A stretch of 64,000 nt of DNA from Rudanella paleaurantiibacter (GCF_009184635.1 NZ_WELI01000007.1:62001-126000); one strand, 5' to 3'. Counted from the first letter of the stretch, positions 42,893-52,202 are shown. The notes: a model not told the origin generated them from the letters alone. Program-made: numbers and translations.

Positions 42893-44383
42893 TTAACTCA
42901 GAATACCGTTTACCACCTTGCCGTGTACATCGGTCAGGCGGAACCGGCGACCCTGGTATTTGTAGGTCAGTTGCTCGTGGTCGACGCCGAGTAGGTGCAT
43001 CAGCGTAGCCTGAAAATCGTGCACGTGTACGGGGTCTTTCACAATGTTGTAGCTGAAATCGTCGGTTTGGCCATAGGTAATGCCTGCCTTCACACCCGCC
43101 CCGGCCATCCACATCGTAAAGCAGCGCGGATGATGGTCGCGGCCGTAGTTGGTGGCCGACAGTTGCCCCTGTGAGTACACCGTACGGCCAAACTCACCGC
43201 CCCACACCACCAGGGTATCTTCGAGCAAACCCCGCCGTTTCAGGTCGACGATGAGGGCGGCCGTAGCCCGGTCAATTTGCCCGCATTGGTGCTTCATGCC
43301 TTTGGGCAGGCCCCCGTGGTGGTCCCAGCCCTGATGGTACAGTTGCACAAAGCGCACGTCTTTTTCGAGCAGCTTACGGGCCAGCAGGCAGTTGGCTGCG
43401 TACGAGCCTTTGTCGCGGCTGCTGGGGCCATATAGGTCAAACACCTCGTCGGGCTCGCGGGTGGTATCCATCACATCGGGCACCGACGTTTGCATCCGGT
43501 AGGCCATTTCGTACTGCGCAATCCGGGCGTTCACTTCGGGGTCGCCCCAGCTTTCGTTTTGCAGCTGGTTGAGCTGCGTGAGGTATTCCAGCATCTGCTG
43601 GCGGTCGGTGCCGTCGTAGCCTTCGGGGTTGTTCAGAAACAAAACCGGGTCTTTGCCCGACCGAAACTGCACACCCTGATGCTCGGAGGGCAGAAACCCG
43701 TTTCCCCACAAACGGGCGTACAGCGGCTGGTCTTTGGAGGCATCTTTCGAGACTAGTACGATAAACGCGGGCAGGTTCTGGTTTTCGGAGCCGAGCCCGT
43801 AACTCACCCACGACCCAATGGATGGTCGGCCGGGCAACTGATGGCCCGTCTGGAAAAACGTGATGGCCGGGTCGTGGTTGATTTGCTCCGTGTACACCGA
43901 CTTAATCAGGCACAGCTCATCGACCACCTGTGCTGTGTAGGGCAACAACTCACTCACCCACGTCTGATTTTTGCCGTATGGTTTGAACTGGTACGCCGAT
44001 GGCGCAATGGGTAAGGCTGCCTGATTGGCGCTCATGCCCGTGAGTCGCTGCCCTTTGCGTACCGAATCGGGCAGGTTTTTGCCGAGCATCGACAGCAGTT
44101 TGGGCTTGTAATCGAACGTCTCGAACTGCGAGGGGCCACCGGCCATAAACAGGTACACCACCCGTTTGGCTTTGGGGGCAATTTGCCCCAGCCGGGCCGA
44201 AATCTGGTGGGCCATTGCCTCGGCGGGGTTGGCCAGGGCCCGGCCGGTGAGCAAGCCGCTCAGGGCCACCGCACCCAGCCCCGAGGCCGTGCGGAGCAGA
44301 AAGTCCCGGCGGTCAAGTTTGCGGTTCAGGTCCGAAAAATCGCCCCCGCCCACCCGAAAGGGTTCGTCGTGATGATGTGCCAT
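42893..44383 (-). CDS. DUF1501 family Tat-exported protein
   Basis: A 496-residue protein with a twin-arginine signal (DRRDFLLRTASG, residues about 25-36) and a DUF1501 domain related in fold to sulfatases and alkaline phosphatases. Typical stretches are VVYLFMAGGPSQFETFDYKP, SWVSYGLGSENQNLPAFIVL, FVQLYHQGWDHHGGLPKGM, VVWGGEFGRTVYSQG and GRDHHPRCFTMWMAGAGVKAG. Its activity is not established. In Planctomycetes it is nearly always paired with DUF1549/DUF1553 cytochromes, and the same pairing is seen here, 4 bases apart. Export by Tat suggests it binds a cofactor or metal. Confidence 0.93.
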   Translation of the reverse strand: MAHHHDEPFRVGGGDFSDLNRKLDRRDFLLRTASGLGAVALSGLLTGRALANPAEAMAHQISARLGQIAPKAKRVVYLFMAGGPSQFETFDYKPKLLSMLGKNLPDSVRKGQRLTGMSANQAALPIAPSAYQFKPYGKNQTWVSELLPYTAQVVDELCLIKSVYTEQINHDPAITFFQTGHQLPGRPSIGSWVSYGLGSENQNLPAFIVLVSKDASKDQPLYARLWGNGFLPSEHQGVQFRSGKDPVLFLNNPEGYDGTDRQQMLEYLTQLNQLQNESWGDPEVNARIAQYEMAYRMQTSVPDVMDTTREPDEVFDLYGPSSRDKGSYAANCLLARKLLEKDVRFVQLYHQGWDHHGGLPKGMKHQCGQIDRATAALIVDLKRRGLLEDTLVVWGGEFGRTVYSQGQLSATNYGRDHHPRCFTMWMAGAGVKAGITYGQTDDFSYNIVKDPVHVHDFQATLMHLLGVDHEQLTYKYQGRRFRLTDVHGKVVNGILS

Positions 44384-44387
44384 TGGA

Positions 44388-47300
44388 TTAACGTTTGGTT
44401 AGGGTGGCGTCGGAGTTCAGAATTGTACTGACCACTACGGCGTAAGCGGCTACTCCAGCCGGTTCGAGGGTCGGGTCGGGCCGATGACGCCCGGTTTTGA
44501 GCCAGCCGGTTGTTTTGGCGGGGTTCGCTTTAAACTTCTCGAACTCGGTTTGCCGGAGTTTGAGAAGCAGGGTCAGTTCGCGCTCGGTGGGGGTGCGGCC
44601 CGTCAGGCGTCGGTAGGCGTCGGTGATGGCCTGCCGGGCGTCGGGTTGCCGGGCCATGTGCTCGCCCAGTACCCCGGCCGCTTCAACATACGTGGGGTCG
44701 TTGAGCGTCACGAGGGCTTGCAGGGGCGTGTTGGTACGTTGCCGCCGAACCACGCAGCTACTCCGCGAGGGGGCATCAAACGTACCCAGCGTGGGGTTGG
44801 GCACCGACCGCTTCACCACCACATACAGGCTTCGGCGGTACACGGCATCGGTCGTGTCGGCTTTGTAGGTCATGCTGTTAATCTCCCAAAGGCCGTCGGG
44901 CTGGTACGGTTTCACACTTTTGCCGCCAATTTTGGGGTTCAGCAGGCCGCTTGCCACCAGGGCGTTGTCGCGGAGCATTTCGGCCGTAAGCCGGGTAGCC
45001 GGGCCGCGGGCCAGCAACCGGTTTTCGGGGTCACGCTCGCGCAGGTCGGGCCGCGTGAGCCGCGAGTCCTGCCGGTACGTGGCCGACATCACCATCAGCT
45101 TCACCAGCCGTTTTACATCCCAGTCGAAGTCTTGGGCAAAGGTCACGGCCAGCCAGTCGAGCAGTTCGGGGTGGCTGGGTAACTCGCCCTGATTGCCAAA
45201 ATCTTCGGTGGTTTTGACGAGGCCCGTGCCGAAGAAATTCTGCCAGTACCGGTTCACGGCCACGCGGGCGGTGAGTGGGTGCCGGTTGTCGGTGAGCCAT
45301 TGCGCCAGCCCCAGCCGGTTTTTGGGCAACGATGCCGGAAACGGCAGAATCGACGTGGGGGTATTCGGAAATACCTCCGGGCCGGGGAGGTCGTACTGAC
45401 CCCGGTTCAGCAAAAACGTTTTTTTGGGCGTGGGCATCTCCTGCATCACCATCAGTTCGGCAATGCGCCGGGTCGAGTCGCTGAAAGCCGTTCGGCGTTG
45501 TTGCAGGGTTTGCCGGGCGGCCCGTACGTTGGGGTCTTCTACCGCGAGGTAGTACGCCAGCAGGGTGGCTTTGTCGGCCTCCGAGAGGTCGGCCGGTGCT
45601 TTGTTTGCCAGATTCGACCAGCTTGCCTTGCGGGCCAGCACCCGAATCTCAAACGGCGTAAGCGCGCGGTTGTACACCACCACATCGTCGACCTTGCCGC
45701 CCTTAAAACCCAACCCCCGGTACCAGCCTCCAATTTGCAGAGCGGGCTCGTTCTTCTCGAAGAAAATAATGTCTTTGTACAGCTGATCGATTACCGTTTC
45801 CATGACCAGCTCGGCTCCGTCGAGGTAAAGCCGGAACCCCTCGGCCCGGCCCGACCCATCGTAGGTCAGCGTGAGCTGTACCCATTTCTGGCGGGGCACG
45901 GGTTGGGTGCTCAGGCGCGTAATGGCGTTGGAGGGGGCCGTGTGGGCCATTGTGATTTCGAGCCGGTTGTTTTTCAGCAGCAGGTGGTAGCCTTTGAAGT
46001 TGTATAGTCGCTCGGCATTGCTTTTGTGGAAGATGACGCCCTCCTTAAACTCGTTCGGAAACCACGCTCGGATACCCACCGAAAACGGCTCCGACTTGCG
46101 AAACACGCCCACATCGCGTAAATCGGCGTAAGAGTCGCCGTTCAGCAGCAGCACTTTACCTTGTGGGGTAGTCTCAAAAACGGGCTTGTCGGCCTCGCCT
46201 GCGTCGCGCTTCATTACGCCTTTCTGTTTGGGATTGAGGCTGTTGCGCAGCGAGTCCTCAAACGGATAAAAGCCCTGTAAATGGGCCTGAGGCAGCGTTT
46301 CGGAAGCCAGTTTGCGGTAACTGCCCGACGCCAGCCAATGGGCAAAACCCGCCTGAGCGTCCCGCTCGGCCTTCGCTACGGCGGCTTCCTGCTCCGTAAT
46401 GCCCGACTGCATAAACCGAATCAGGGCCTCTTCTTTTTCGGTTGGCAGCAGTAAGGTGGGCGTGGGTAGGTCGTCGTTCCACGAAATTTGCCCGGCCTCC
46501 CGCACATTGTTGAAAAAGCTGTACAGTTCGTAGTAATTTTTCTGGCTGATGGGATCGTATTTGTGGTCGTGGCAGCGCGCGCACCCTACCGAAATGGCCA
46601 TGAACGCATCGCCAAGGGTATTGGCCCGGTCCATGACGTACTCGGTCTGAAATTCTTCCTCCACAATACCACCTTCCATGTTTTGCGGATGCAGCCGGTT
46701 GAAGGCCGTGGCAATGAGCCGGTCGCGGTGGGCCGTTTTGTCCTCGTCGGGGCTTTTCATGAGGTCGCCGGCCAGCTGCTGATGCACAAACAGGCGGTAC
46801 GACATATTGCTGTTGAACGTCCGAATGACCCAATCGCGGTAGGGCGACATATCGCGGAGCCGGTCGACAGTGTAGCCGTGTGAATCGGCAAAGCGGGCCA
46901 AATCGAGCCAATCGGTGGCCATTTTTTCTCCGTAGTGGGGTGAGGCCAAGAGCCGGTCGACCTGCTTTTCGTAGGCATCAGGGCTTTTGTCGGCCAGAAA
47001 ACGGTCGATTTCGGCCGGGGTGGGGGGCAGGCCCGTCAGGTCGAGCGAAAGCCGCCGGAGCAGCAGTTCACGGTCGGCTTCGGGCGCGGGCTGTAACCCT
47101 TCTCGTTCGAGCCGCGCAAACACAAACCCGTCGATGGGGTTCACCACCCTGCCCGCGAGTGCGTCGCTCAACGGGGGTAGGGCCTTTTTCTGGGGCGGCA
47201 CAAACGCCCAGTGCGGTTTATAAACGGCTCCGTCTTTAATCCATTTGAGCAGCACGGCTTTCTCCTCGGCCGACAAACTCAGGTGCGACTCGGGCGTGGG

Positions 47301-47645
47301 CATCCGGTAGTCGGGGTCGGTGCTCAGAATCCGGTGCACCACTTCGCTTTTGGCCCAGTTGCCGGGTTTAATGGCCACTTTGCCGGGGCTTTCGGGCAAG
47401 GGACCGTACGCGGCCGCGGCCACATCGAGCCGAAGACCGGCTTTTTGTTTGGCTTTATCGGGGCCGTGGCAGGCAAAGCATTTGTCCGACAGTACCGGTT
47501 TTACGTGCTGGTTATAGTCCAGCTCGGCCGGGAGTTTGGCATAGGCACCCGCCACGTCGGCCGGGAGTTTTACATCAGTGCCGGGCGGACCGGAGGGTAT
47601 CCAGAGCGGCACACTGCCAAACAGGAAAAGGAAGAACCGAAGCAT
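44388..47645 (-). CDS. Planctomycete-type cytochrome with DUF1549, LamG-like and DUF1553 domains
   Basis: A 1085-residue secreted protein. After the signal comes a cytochrome-type heme-binding motif CFACH (residues 56-60), then DUF1549 (SPHYGEKMATDWLDLARFADSHGYTVD). A central concanavalin-like domain occupies about residues 490-680 (LYKDIIFFEKNEPALQIGGWYRG). The C-terminal DUF1553 includes RHPLTARVAVNRYWQNFFGTGLVKTTEDFGNQG and TNTPLQALVTLNDPTYVEAA. The LamG-like insertion suggests carbohydrate binding. The family is abundant in Planctomycetes and also occurs in Bacteroidota, with unproven redox or polysaccharide-related roles. It lies between the LRR cytochrome and DUF1501 genes, with gaps of 15 and 4 bases. 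Confidence 0.93.
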   Translation of the reverse strand: MLRFFLFLFGSVPLWIPSGPPGTDVKLPADVAGAYAKLPAELDYNQHVKPVLSDKCFACHGPDKAKQKAGLRLDVAAAAYGPLPESPGKVAIKPGNWAKSEVVHRILSTDPDYRMPTPESHLSLSAEEKAVLLKWIKDGAVYKPHWAFVPPQKKALPPLSDALAGRVVNPIDGFVFARLEREGLQPAPEADRELLLRRLSLDLTGLPPTPAEIDRFLADKSPDAYEKQVDRLLASPHYGEKMATDWLDLARFADSHGYTVDRLRDMSPYRDWVIRTFNSNMSYRLFVHQQLAGDLMKSPDEDKTAHRDRLIATAFNRLHPQNMEGGIVEEEFQTEYVMDRANTLGDAFMAISVGCARCHDHKYDPISQKNYYELYSFFNNVREAGQISWNDDLPTPTLLLPTEKEEALIRFMQSGITEQEAAVAKAERDAQAGFAHWLASGSYRKLASETLPQAHLQGFYPFEDSLRNSLNPKQKGVMKRDAGEADKPVFETTPQGKVLLLNGDSYADLRDVGVFRKSEPFSVGIRAWFPNEFKEGVIFHKSNAERLYNFKGYHLLLKNNRLEITMAHTAPSNAITRLSTQPVPRQKWVQLTLTYDGSGRAEGFRLYLDGAELVMETVIDQLYKDIIFFEKNEPALQIGGWYRGLGFKGGKVDDVVVYNRALTPFEIRVLARKASWSNLANKAPADLSEADKATLLAYYLAVEDPNVRAARQTLQQRRTAFSDSTRRIAELMVMQEMPTPKKTFLLNRGQYDLPGPEVFPNTPTSILPFPASLPKNRLGLAQWLTDNRHPLTARVAVNRYWQNFFGTGLVKTTEDFGNQGELPSHPELLDWLAVTFAQDFDWDVKRLVKLMVMSATYRQDSRLTRPDLRERDPENRLLARGPATRLTAEMLRDNALVASGLLNPKIGGKSVKPYQPDGLWEINSMTYKADTTDAVYRRSLYVVVKRSVPNPTLGTFDAPSRSSCVVRRQRTNTPLQALVTLNDPTYVEAAGVLGEHMARQPDARQAITDAYRRLTGRTPTERELTLLLKLRQTEFEKFKANPAKTTGWLKTGRHRPDPTLEPAGVAAYAVVVSTILNSDATLTKR

Positions 47646-47660
47646 ACGTTTGTGTGGGTT

Positions 47661-49151
47661 TTAGAGCGCTTTGTTGGTGTCGGGTTTGGCCAGTTGCAGC
47701 GTTCCGGTTTCAATAATCAGGTCGGGCCGGGCTTTGCGGAGTCGCTCTACACCGGCCGGGGTGGTTTTGGTTTGCCACAGATACAGCACCTTCAGGTTGG
47801 GTAACTGCGCCAGTTGCGCGAGGCCCGCGTCGGTCACGGCGGTGCCGTAGAGGTTTAGCTGCTCCAGGTTAGGCAGTGCCGATACGTGTCCGAGGGCGGC
47901 ATCGGTAATGGGGGTGTTTTCGAGGTTGAGCCGGGTGAGGTTCGGAAATTGGCGTAACGTCTGGAGGTCAGCATCGCGCACGGGCTGATCGGAGAGCCGC
48001 AACCGCATCACCTGCTGGCCCACGCCCGCCAGAGCGTCGAGCAAGCGGGGTTCAAATGATTTGACGTTTACAAAATTGGCCGACAGATAGGGGCCTGCGT
48101 CGGTAAGTCGGTTAATCGTTACCTGTTCGGCGCGGAGTTTTTCGAGTACGGCCGGGGCGGGTGCCGCTATGGGATTGGCCAGCAGCCGGGCCTCGGCACT
48201 TGCGGGTGCGTTTACCACGGGGCCACCCGCCGGGGGCGTAGTATTGGCGGGGAGGACGGGCAACTCATACACCGGGTTAGTGGGCAGGCCGTCGGTGGAT
48301 GCGGCCACGAGGCCACTGCTGGTTGCCGCTGGGGCAATGACCTCGATTTGCTCCTTGAACGAAGCCCCCGTTTTAATCCAGTGGTGAATCAGGGCAATTT
48401 CGTTCCGGCTTAGTTGCAGTTTGCCTTTGGGGGGCATGTGCATCTCGTCGCCTTCGGGTAGCAGCAGGTAGGTAAACAGTTTGCTTTTTTGTGGATTGCC
48501 GGGCGTCAGGATGGAGCCATTTTTACCGCCCTGCCGGATAAACGCTTCGGTGTCGAGCCGGAGGCCGCCTTTTTTCTTGCGCGACGAGTGGCAGCTGTAG
48601 CATTTGGTTTCGAGAACCGGCACCACGCGGTCGCGGTAGAAAAACGTGCGCCGGACAGTAGGTTGGGTGGCCGTTGCTCCCGAATCGTTGGTGCGTATGG
48701 CCAGTTCGCCCACCTGTGCCGAAACGGTTGGCTCAAGGTCAGTGGAGGTGTCGGCTACCGTTTTCGCGCCAGGAAAAAGGTAATCCTCGCCGTGGGTCAG
48801 GTTGCCGCCGTAGTGCCCCGCAACTGTCAGAAAAAGGACTGTAGCCGTAGCCAAAGCAGGGCGGTAACGCTTTATGAAGTAGGTAAGAGCACCGAACCCG
48901 GCCGTAGCCAGCCCGGTCCATTGGTGTCGTTGTACCAGGTCCGCATCGTACTCGCCCGACTGCGCCAGCAACCAGCCCGCACCACACGCCAGTAAAGCCG
49001 ACCCTGCGCCCAGCCCCCACGCCAGCGACTCGGCCGCTTCGACATCGACCGACCGCCACCGGCCAAACACCATTAGGGCACCTGCAAACAAGAGAATGCC
49101 AATGGGCAGGTGAACCAGTAACGGGTGTAAATGGGCAATAAAATCGAACAT
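47661..49151 (-). CDS. Membrane cytochrome with DUF2231, Planctomycete-type heme domain and leucine-rich repeats
   Basis: A 496-residue protein. The N-terminal about 125 residues have four hydrophobic segments of DUF2231 type (HPLLVHLPIGILLFAGALMV). A linker leads to a cytochrome domain with CYSCH at 184-188 and the MHMPPKGKL segment, whose Met may be the axial ligand. The C-terminal about 130 residues are leucine-rich repeats (TRLNLENTPITDAALGHV, EQLNLYGTAVTDAGLAQL). I chose the ATG at 49151 (MFDFIAHLHPLLVHL), since the longer frame to 49193 overlaps a candidate -7 box. It is first in the operon and probably anchors the complex in the membrane and passes electrons. Confidence 0.9.
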   Translation of the reverse strand: MFDFIAHLHPLLVHLPIGILLFAGALMVFGRWRSVDVEAAESLAWGLGAGSALLACGAGWLLAQSGEYDADLVQRHQWTGLATAGFGALTYFIKRYRPALATATVLFLTVAGHYGGNLTHGEDYLFPGAKTVADTSTDLEPTVSAQVGELAIRTNDSGATATQPTVRRTFFYRDRVVPVLETKCYSCHSSRKKKGGLRLDTEAFIRQGGKNGSILTPGNPQKSKLFTYLLLPEGDEMHMPPKGKLQLSRNEIALIHHWIKTGASFKEQIEVIAPAATSSGLVAASTDGLPTNPVYELPVLPANTTPPAGGPVVNAPASAEARLLANPIAAPAPAVLEKLRAEQVTINRLTDAGPYLSANFVNVKSFEPRLLDALAGVGQQVMRLRLSDQPVRDADLQTLRQFPNLTRLNLENTPITDAALGHVSALPNLEQLNLYGTAVTDAGLAQLAQLPNLKVLYLWQTKTTPAGVERLRKARPDLIIETGTLQLAKPDTNKAL

Positions 49152-49522
49152 CTGGATGGAAGGTTTGGGGGTCTTGAGTACCAACGAGGTCAAACTTACG
49201 TAAACTTAAGTTTTGGGCCCGTATGCGTAAAGCACCCAGCGGAGAAAGCATAAACGGGTGTTTATTTTACCAGGTTGACCGCTAATTTTCGCACGAGCGG
49301 TGGACACTGCATGAAAGGCTGACGACTTTCCCTGAAGAACCATGCAGCCATTTTACATGGAAAAGGCGTTGCAAAAAATAGTTGGTAATTAGTTGAAAAC
49401 GAGGGGTTAATCTAGGTTGAGGCTAATAGCGGGAAAGTCGATCGGCTTAGTTTTTAGCTTACTATTCGGTTAGAAAACCCCTTTTTTTATCTTAGTTGCC
49501 CAATTGCCCACTAACACGTTCG
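49152..49522. other. Divergent non-coding region upstream of the cytochrome operon
   Basis: No gene is visible in 371 bases. It contains the candidate promoter of the leftward operon. A perfect 10-bp inverted pair (CGACTTTCCC at 49323-49332 and GGGAAAGTCG at 49431-49440) lies about 100 bases apart. The centre is AT-rich and lies upstream of the small rightward gene. Confidence 0.5.
49191..49198 (-). promoter_or_regulatory. Candidate -7 box of the cytochrome/DUF1501/fucosidase operon
   Basis: TAAGTTTG on the minus strand matches TAnnTTTG and lies 40 bases upstream of the chosen ATG at 49151. No -33 TTTG is seen at the usual spacing. Confidence 0.45.
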
Positions 49523-49918
49523 ATGAGTACGATTAAACGATTGCGTTACACGCCCACCACGGAACTACAAAAAGCACTCGAACAGATAACCGATGAATTA
49601 GAACGACGGAGGAAGCAGGCGGAGAGTTTACCCGACGAGTTACTGATTCAGGATTTACCTATTCGGGCCAATACCCGGAGCACGCTGTTTCGGGCTTACA
49701 AGCAGAATACACAGGCCGGTTATTTGGTCGAAAAGACGCTGACGCTTCGGGAGCTGATGCTGCAACTCCCGCCCGGCTACTGGCTAAAATTCAAGGAGGA
49801 GTCGCCCCGGTTGTTTGATGAATTTCGCGATGCCCTGCGGCAGAAAAAGATTTACATCAATCAGGTCATCTCGATTGATATGACGTCGGTAAACGACGAT
49901 GTGTTGGCTCAGTTGTAA
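49523..49918 (+). CDS. Small hypothetical cytosolic protein
   Basis: A 131-residue protein I do not recognise. It has no signal peptide or membrane segment. The N-terminal third is a charged helix (TTELQKALEQITDELERRRKQAESL) likely to form a coiled coil. The remainder mixes LPIRANTRSTLFRAYKQN with a hydrophobic LRELMLQLPPGYWLKF and ends in an acidic DMTSVNDDVLAQL. I chose the ATG at 49523 because the extension to 49496 begins with a non-ATG codon. It has its own terminator, indicating an independent transcript. It is divergent from the cytochrome operon. Confidence 0.65.
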   Translation: MSTIKRLRYTPTTELQKALEQITDELERRRKQAESLPDELLIQDLPIRANTRSTLFRAYKQNTQAGYLVEKTLTLRELMLQLPPGYWLKFKEESPRLFDEFRDALRQKKIYINQVISIDMTSVNDDVLAQL

Positions 49919-50224
49919 GAAATATCGGTAACGAAAAGCGCAAGTTGGGACACCCCGGCTTGCGCTTTTTTCGTGTAGGACCACCCGAAAAGCGCCAAGG
50001 CTGACAACCCCATTTGGCGTTCCAGTACATTGTGCTTTACGTTTTTGGCGGTTTGCCCTGCCCCGGATGCTCAGGCCCTACAGCCTGTGTAAGTAACTTT
50101 TACGTTTCATTAACATTCTTTTGCTAGCCCTCCGACACATCTCAGCACAAAGCAGGTAGGTTTACAGTCCACCGCCGTTTCCGCCGGTGCGGTCCAAATT
50201 CGTTGATACCAAAAAGGGAAACCG
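49919..50224. other. Intergenic region with terminator, otherwise no recognised feature
   Basis: Apart from the terminator at 49934-49971 this 306-base stretch shows a weak GCGCCAA/TTGGCG dyad at about 49992-50021. No gene and no clear -7 box are seen before the propeller-YceI gene. Confidence 0.4.
49934..49971 (+). terminator. Rho-independent terminator of the 131-residue protein gene
   Basis: AAAAGCGCAAG (49934-49944) pairs with CTTGCGCTTTT (49959-49969), followed by further T residues. It lies 15 bases after the stop codon. Confidence 0.9.
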
Positions 50225-51904
50225 ATGAACTACTTCCGCCTATACGCTCTGCTCGTACTGTCTGTTTGGCTTACTTCCTGCGGACAAAACCAGCCAAATG
50301 AAACACAGGAGTCCATCAAGACCGAAATCAAAGACATAGGCCCCAACCTGATGGTTCGTAACATAAAAAAGGGCAGAGATGGCACCCTTTTGATGGCTGG
50401 CCCCAACAACGCATCCTTTGGGGATGTGTTTCGATACGATGCCCGCCTGCCCGATGAGCCGGGAAAATCGTTTACGAATCTTACCCGTAACCTGGGCCCG
50501 CACCGATTTGGGGATGTTCTGGAAGATCGGCGCGGCAACCTTTGGTTTACGTCTACTGATTCCGGTGTTTATTATGACAACGGCAAATCCATTCGACATT
50601 TCACTACCAGAGAGGGGCTCGCCAGTAATTCGGTCAGGTCTGTTTATGAAGATAAAGCCGGCATTATTTGGTTCGGTACTGAAGAGGGAATCAGTCGCTA
50701 CGACGGGAAATCGTTTCGAAATTTCACCTCTCCGAACGCCCCGCTTTTCTACAAGGAAGGGCATTGGAATCATGATATCCATACAATCATTGAAGATAGA
50801 ACCGGGAAATTGTGGGTTGGCACCCGGGGCGACGCCTTTGTGTATGACGGGAAAACGTTTACCACGCTGACCCATAAAGGCGAGCCTTTTCTCGACGTTT
50901 GGAGTATAATCGAAGATCGAAACGGCAACATTTGGCTCAGTGGCTATAATGGCTTTCGGGGAGGCCGTCGGCCCGGTGGCCTCTATCGCTACGACGGTCG
51001 TACGTTTACAAAGGTATCGGAGCGAGGGGCCTATGCCATTATCGAAGATAAAAAAGTAAACATCTGGACTACGGGTCCCGTAAACCCGGCTAATTGGACG
51101 GTTCAGGCACTTTCCCGGTACGAGGCCGCGTCTCTGAACAGCCCGAAGCCCATTGTAACTGAAATCAAGTCCGGGAAGGCGTTTTTTGGGCTTTCGGAAG
51201 CGAACGATGGCAGTATTTGGTTTGGCGACGCTAATGGGGTGTATCGGTACGACGGAACCACCATCACAGACTTTTACAATAAAGGAGGGAAGAAAAGATA
51301 TAGCATTGATCCGAAGCAAAGTGTTATCGTCTGGAAAGGGTCTATGCTACTGGGTGGATGGGAAGGTACTACGTTTCTGGGGGATGGGACCCGTACGGGA
51401 AGCGTCGATCTAAAAAAAGGAGAGCTGACCATCGAATCGGATCGCCGAAGCGACCGTCGGCTGGTGGGCGGTGCCGTTGAGGTCGACATGACTACCATTC
51501 AGGAAACGATGGACGATCAACGTCCACGCAACCAGTTACCTCCCTTTTTTGATCTCAAGAAATTCCCCCTTTCTACGTTCGCCATTACGAAGGTTGAGCC
51601 AGCGAATGGGGGAAATGCAAATATTCCAACGGATGGAAGTATACGGGTCACAACGGAAGGAAATCTAAAAATTACCGGGAACCTAACCATTGAAGGGGTT
51701 ACGAAGGCCGTTACTTTTTGGGCCACTATGCACTTTAAAGACGGAATGGACGGAATTGTCGAGCTAAATGGCGCGCTGACCATTGACCGAACGGAGTGGG
51801 GCATCGATTACGGATCAGAAAGACACTTTTATCGGTCTGGAAATGCAATTTCGAACGACGTCAAACTCTTTATGAAAATCGTAGCCAGGAAACAGATGAG
51901 ATAA
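50225..51904 (+). CDS. Lipoprotein fusing a two-component-type beta-propeller to a YceI domain
   Basis: A 559-residue lipoprotein with its lipobox near residues 16-19 (LTSC). Residues about 45-380 hold repeated Reg_prop-like blades with the signature (E/D)D..GN.WFG (for example EDKAGIIWFGTEEGISRYDG and EDRTGKLWVGTRGDAFVYDG), known as the sensor half of hybrid two-component proteins. From about 400 to the end lies a YceI-like lipocalin (VEVDMTTIQETM, FPLSTFAITKVEP, ITGNLTIEGVTKAVTFWATM). YceI proteins bind isoprenoid lipids. No kinase or transmembrane signalling part is present. The fusion looks intact, with no sign of frameshift. The function is unknown. Confidence 0.85.
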   Translation: MNYFRLYALLVLSVWLTSCGQNQPNETQESIKTEIKDIGPNLMVRNIKKGRDGTLLMAGPNNASFGDVFRYDARLPDEPGKSFTNLTRNLGPHRFGDVLEDRRGNLWFTSTDSGVYYDNGKSIRHFTTREGLASNSVRSVYEDKAGIIWFGTEEGISRYDGKSFRNFTSPNAPLFYKEGHWNHDIHTIIEDRTGKLWVGTRGDAFVYDGKTFTTLTHKGEPFLDVWSIIEDRNGNIWLSGYNGFRGGRRPGGLYRYDGRTFTKVSERGAYAIIEDKKVNIWTTGPVNPANWTVQALSRYEAASLNSPKPIVTEIKSGKAFFGLSEANDGSIWFGDANGVYRYDGTTITDFYNKGGKKRYSIDPKQSVIVWKGSMLLGGWEGTTFLGDGTRTGSVDLKKGELTIESDRRSDRRLVGGAVEVDMTTIQETMDDQRPRNQLPPFFDLKKFPLSTFAITKVEPANGGNANIPTDGSIRVTTEGNLKITGNLTIEGVTKAVTFWATMHFKDGMDGIVELNGALTIDRTEWGIDYGSERHFYRSGNAISNDVKLFMKIVARKQMR

Positions 51905-52051
51905 TCTCTTTGGCTGATTGGTGCTGCCGATGATCGACTCCAAAAAATGACTTTTATCGATGATCGGCTTTGTGGCTCGGCGCGCGCTATTGGCTGAATG
52001 TTTCGGGAACAATAAAAAAGCCTCTCAGTTTGCACTGAGAGGCTTTTTGAG
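51905..52051. other. Non-coding spacer between the propeller-YceI gene and tRNA-Asp
   Basis: No gene. It includes two copies of a CGATGATCG motif (about 51928-51936 and 51958-51966) and the bidirectional terminator at 52015-52048. Confidence 0.4.
52015..52048. terminator. Bidirectional terminator next to tRNA-Asp
   Basis: AAAAAGCCTCTCAGT (52015-52029) pairs perfectly with ACTGAGAGGCTTTTT (52034-52048) around a TTGC loop. It serves the leftward tRNA and the rightward lipoprotein gene. Confidence 0.93.
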
Positions 52052-52125
52052 CGGTGCGGACGGGACTCGAACCCGCGACCCCCTGCGTGACAGGCAGGTA
52101 TTCTAACCGACTGAACTACCGCACC
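52052..52125 (-). tRNA. tRNA-Asp (anticodon GTC)
   Basis: Read on the minus strand, the acceptor stem is GGTGCGG with CCGCACC and discriminator G. The anticodon arm is CCTGC-CTGTCAC-GCAGG with anticodon GTC. The T arm is GCGGG-TTCGAGT-CCCGT. The length is 74 bases and CCA is not encoded. Confidence 0.97.
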
Positions 52126-52171
52126 ATTTTTTTTGATTAAGTTTTCGTTGCCGTTGTCCTTAATCGTGGTG

Positions 52172-52202
52172 CAAAAGTAGTGCGCCGGGCTATTCGACGC
52201 AA
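52172..52202 (-). promoter_or_regulatory. Promoter of tRNA-Asp
   Basis: On the minus strand TTG (52202-52200) and TACTTTTG (52179-52172) are 20 bases apart, a good fit to the Bacteroidota -33/-7 consensus. Transcription would start about 40 bases before the mature tRNA. Confidence 0.65.
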
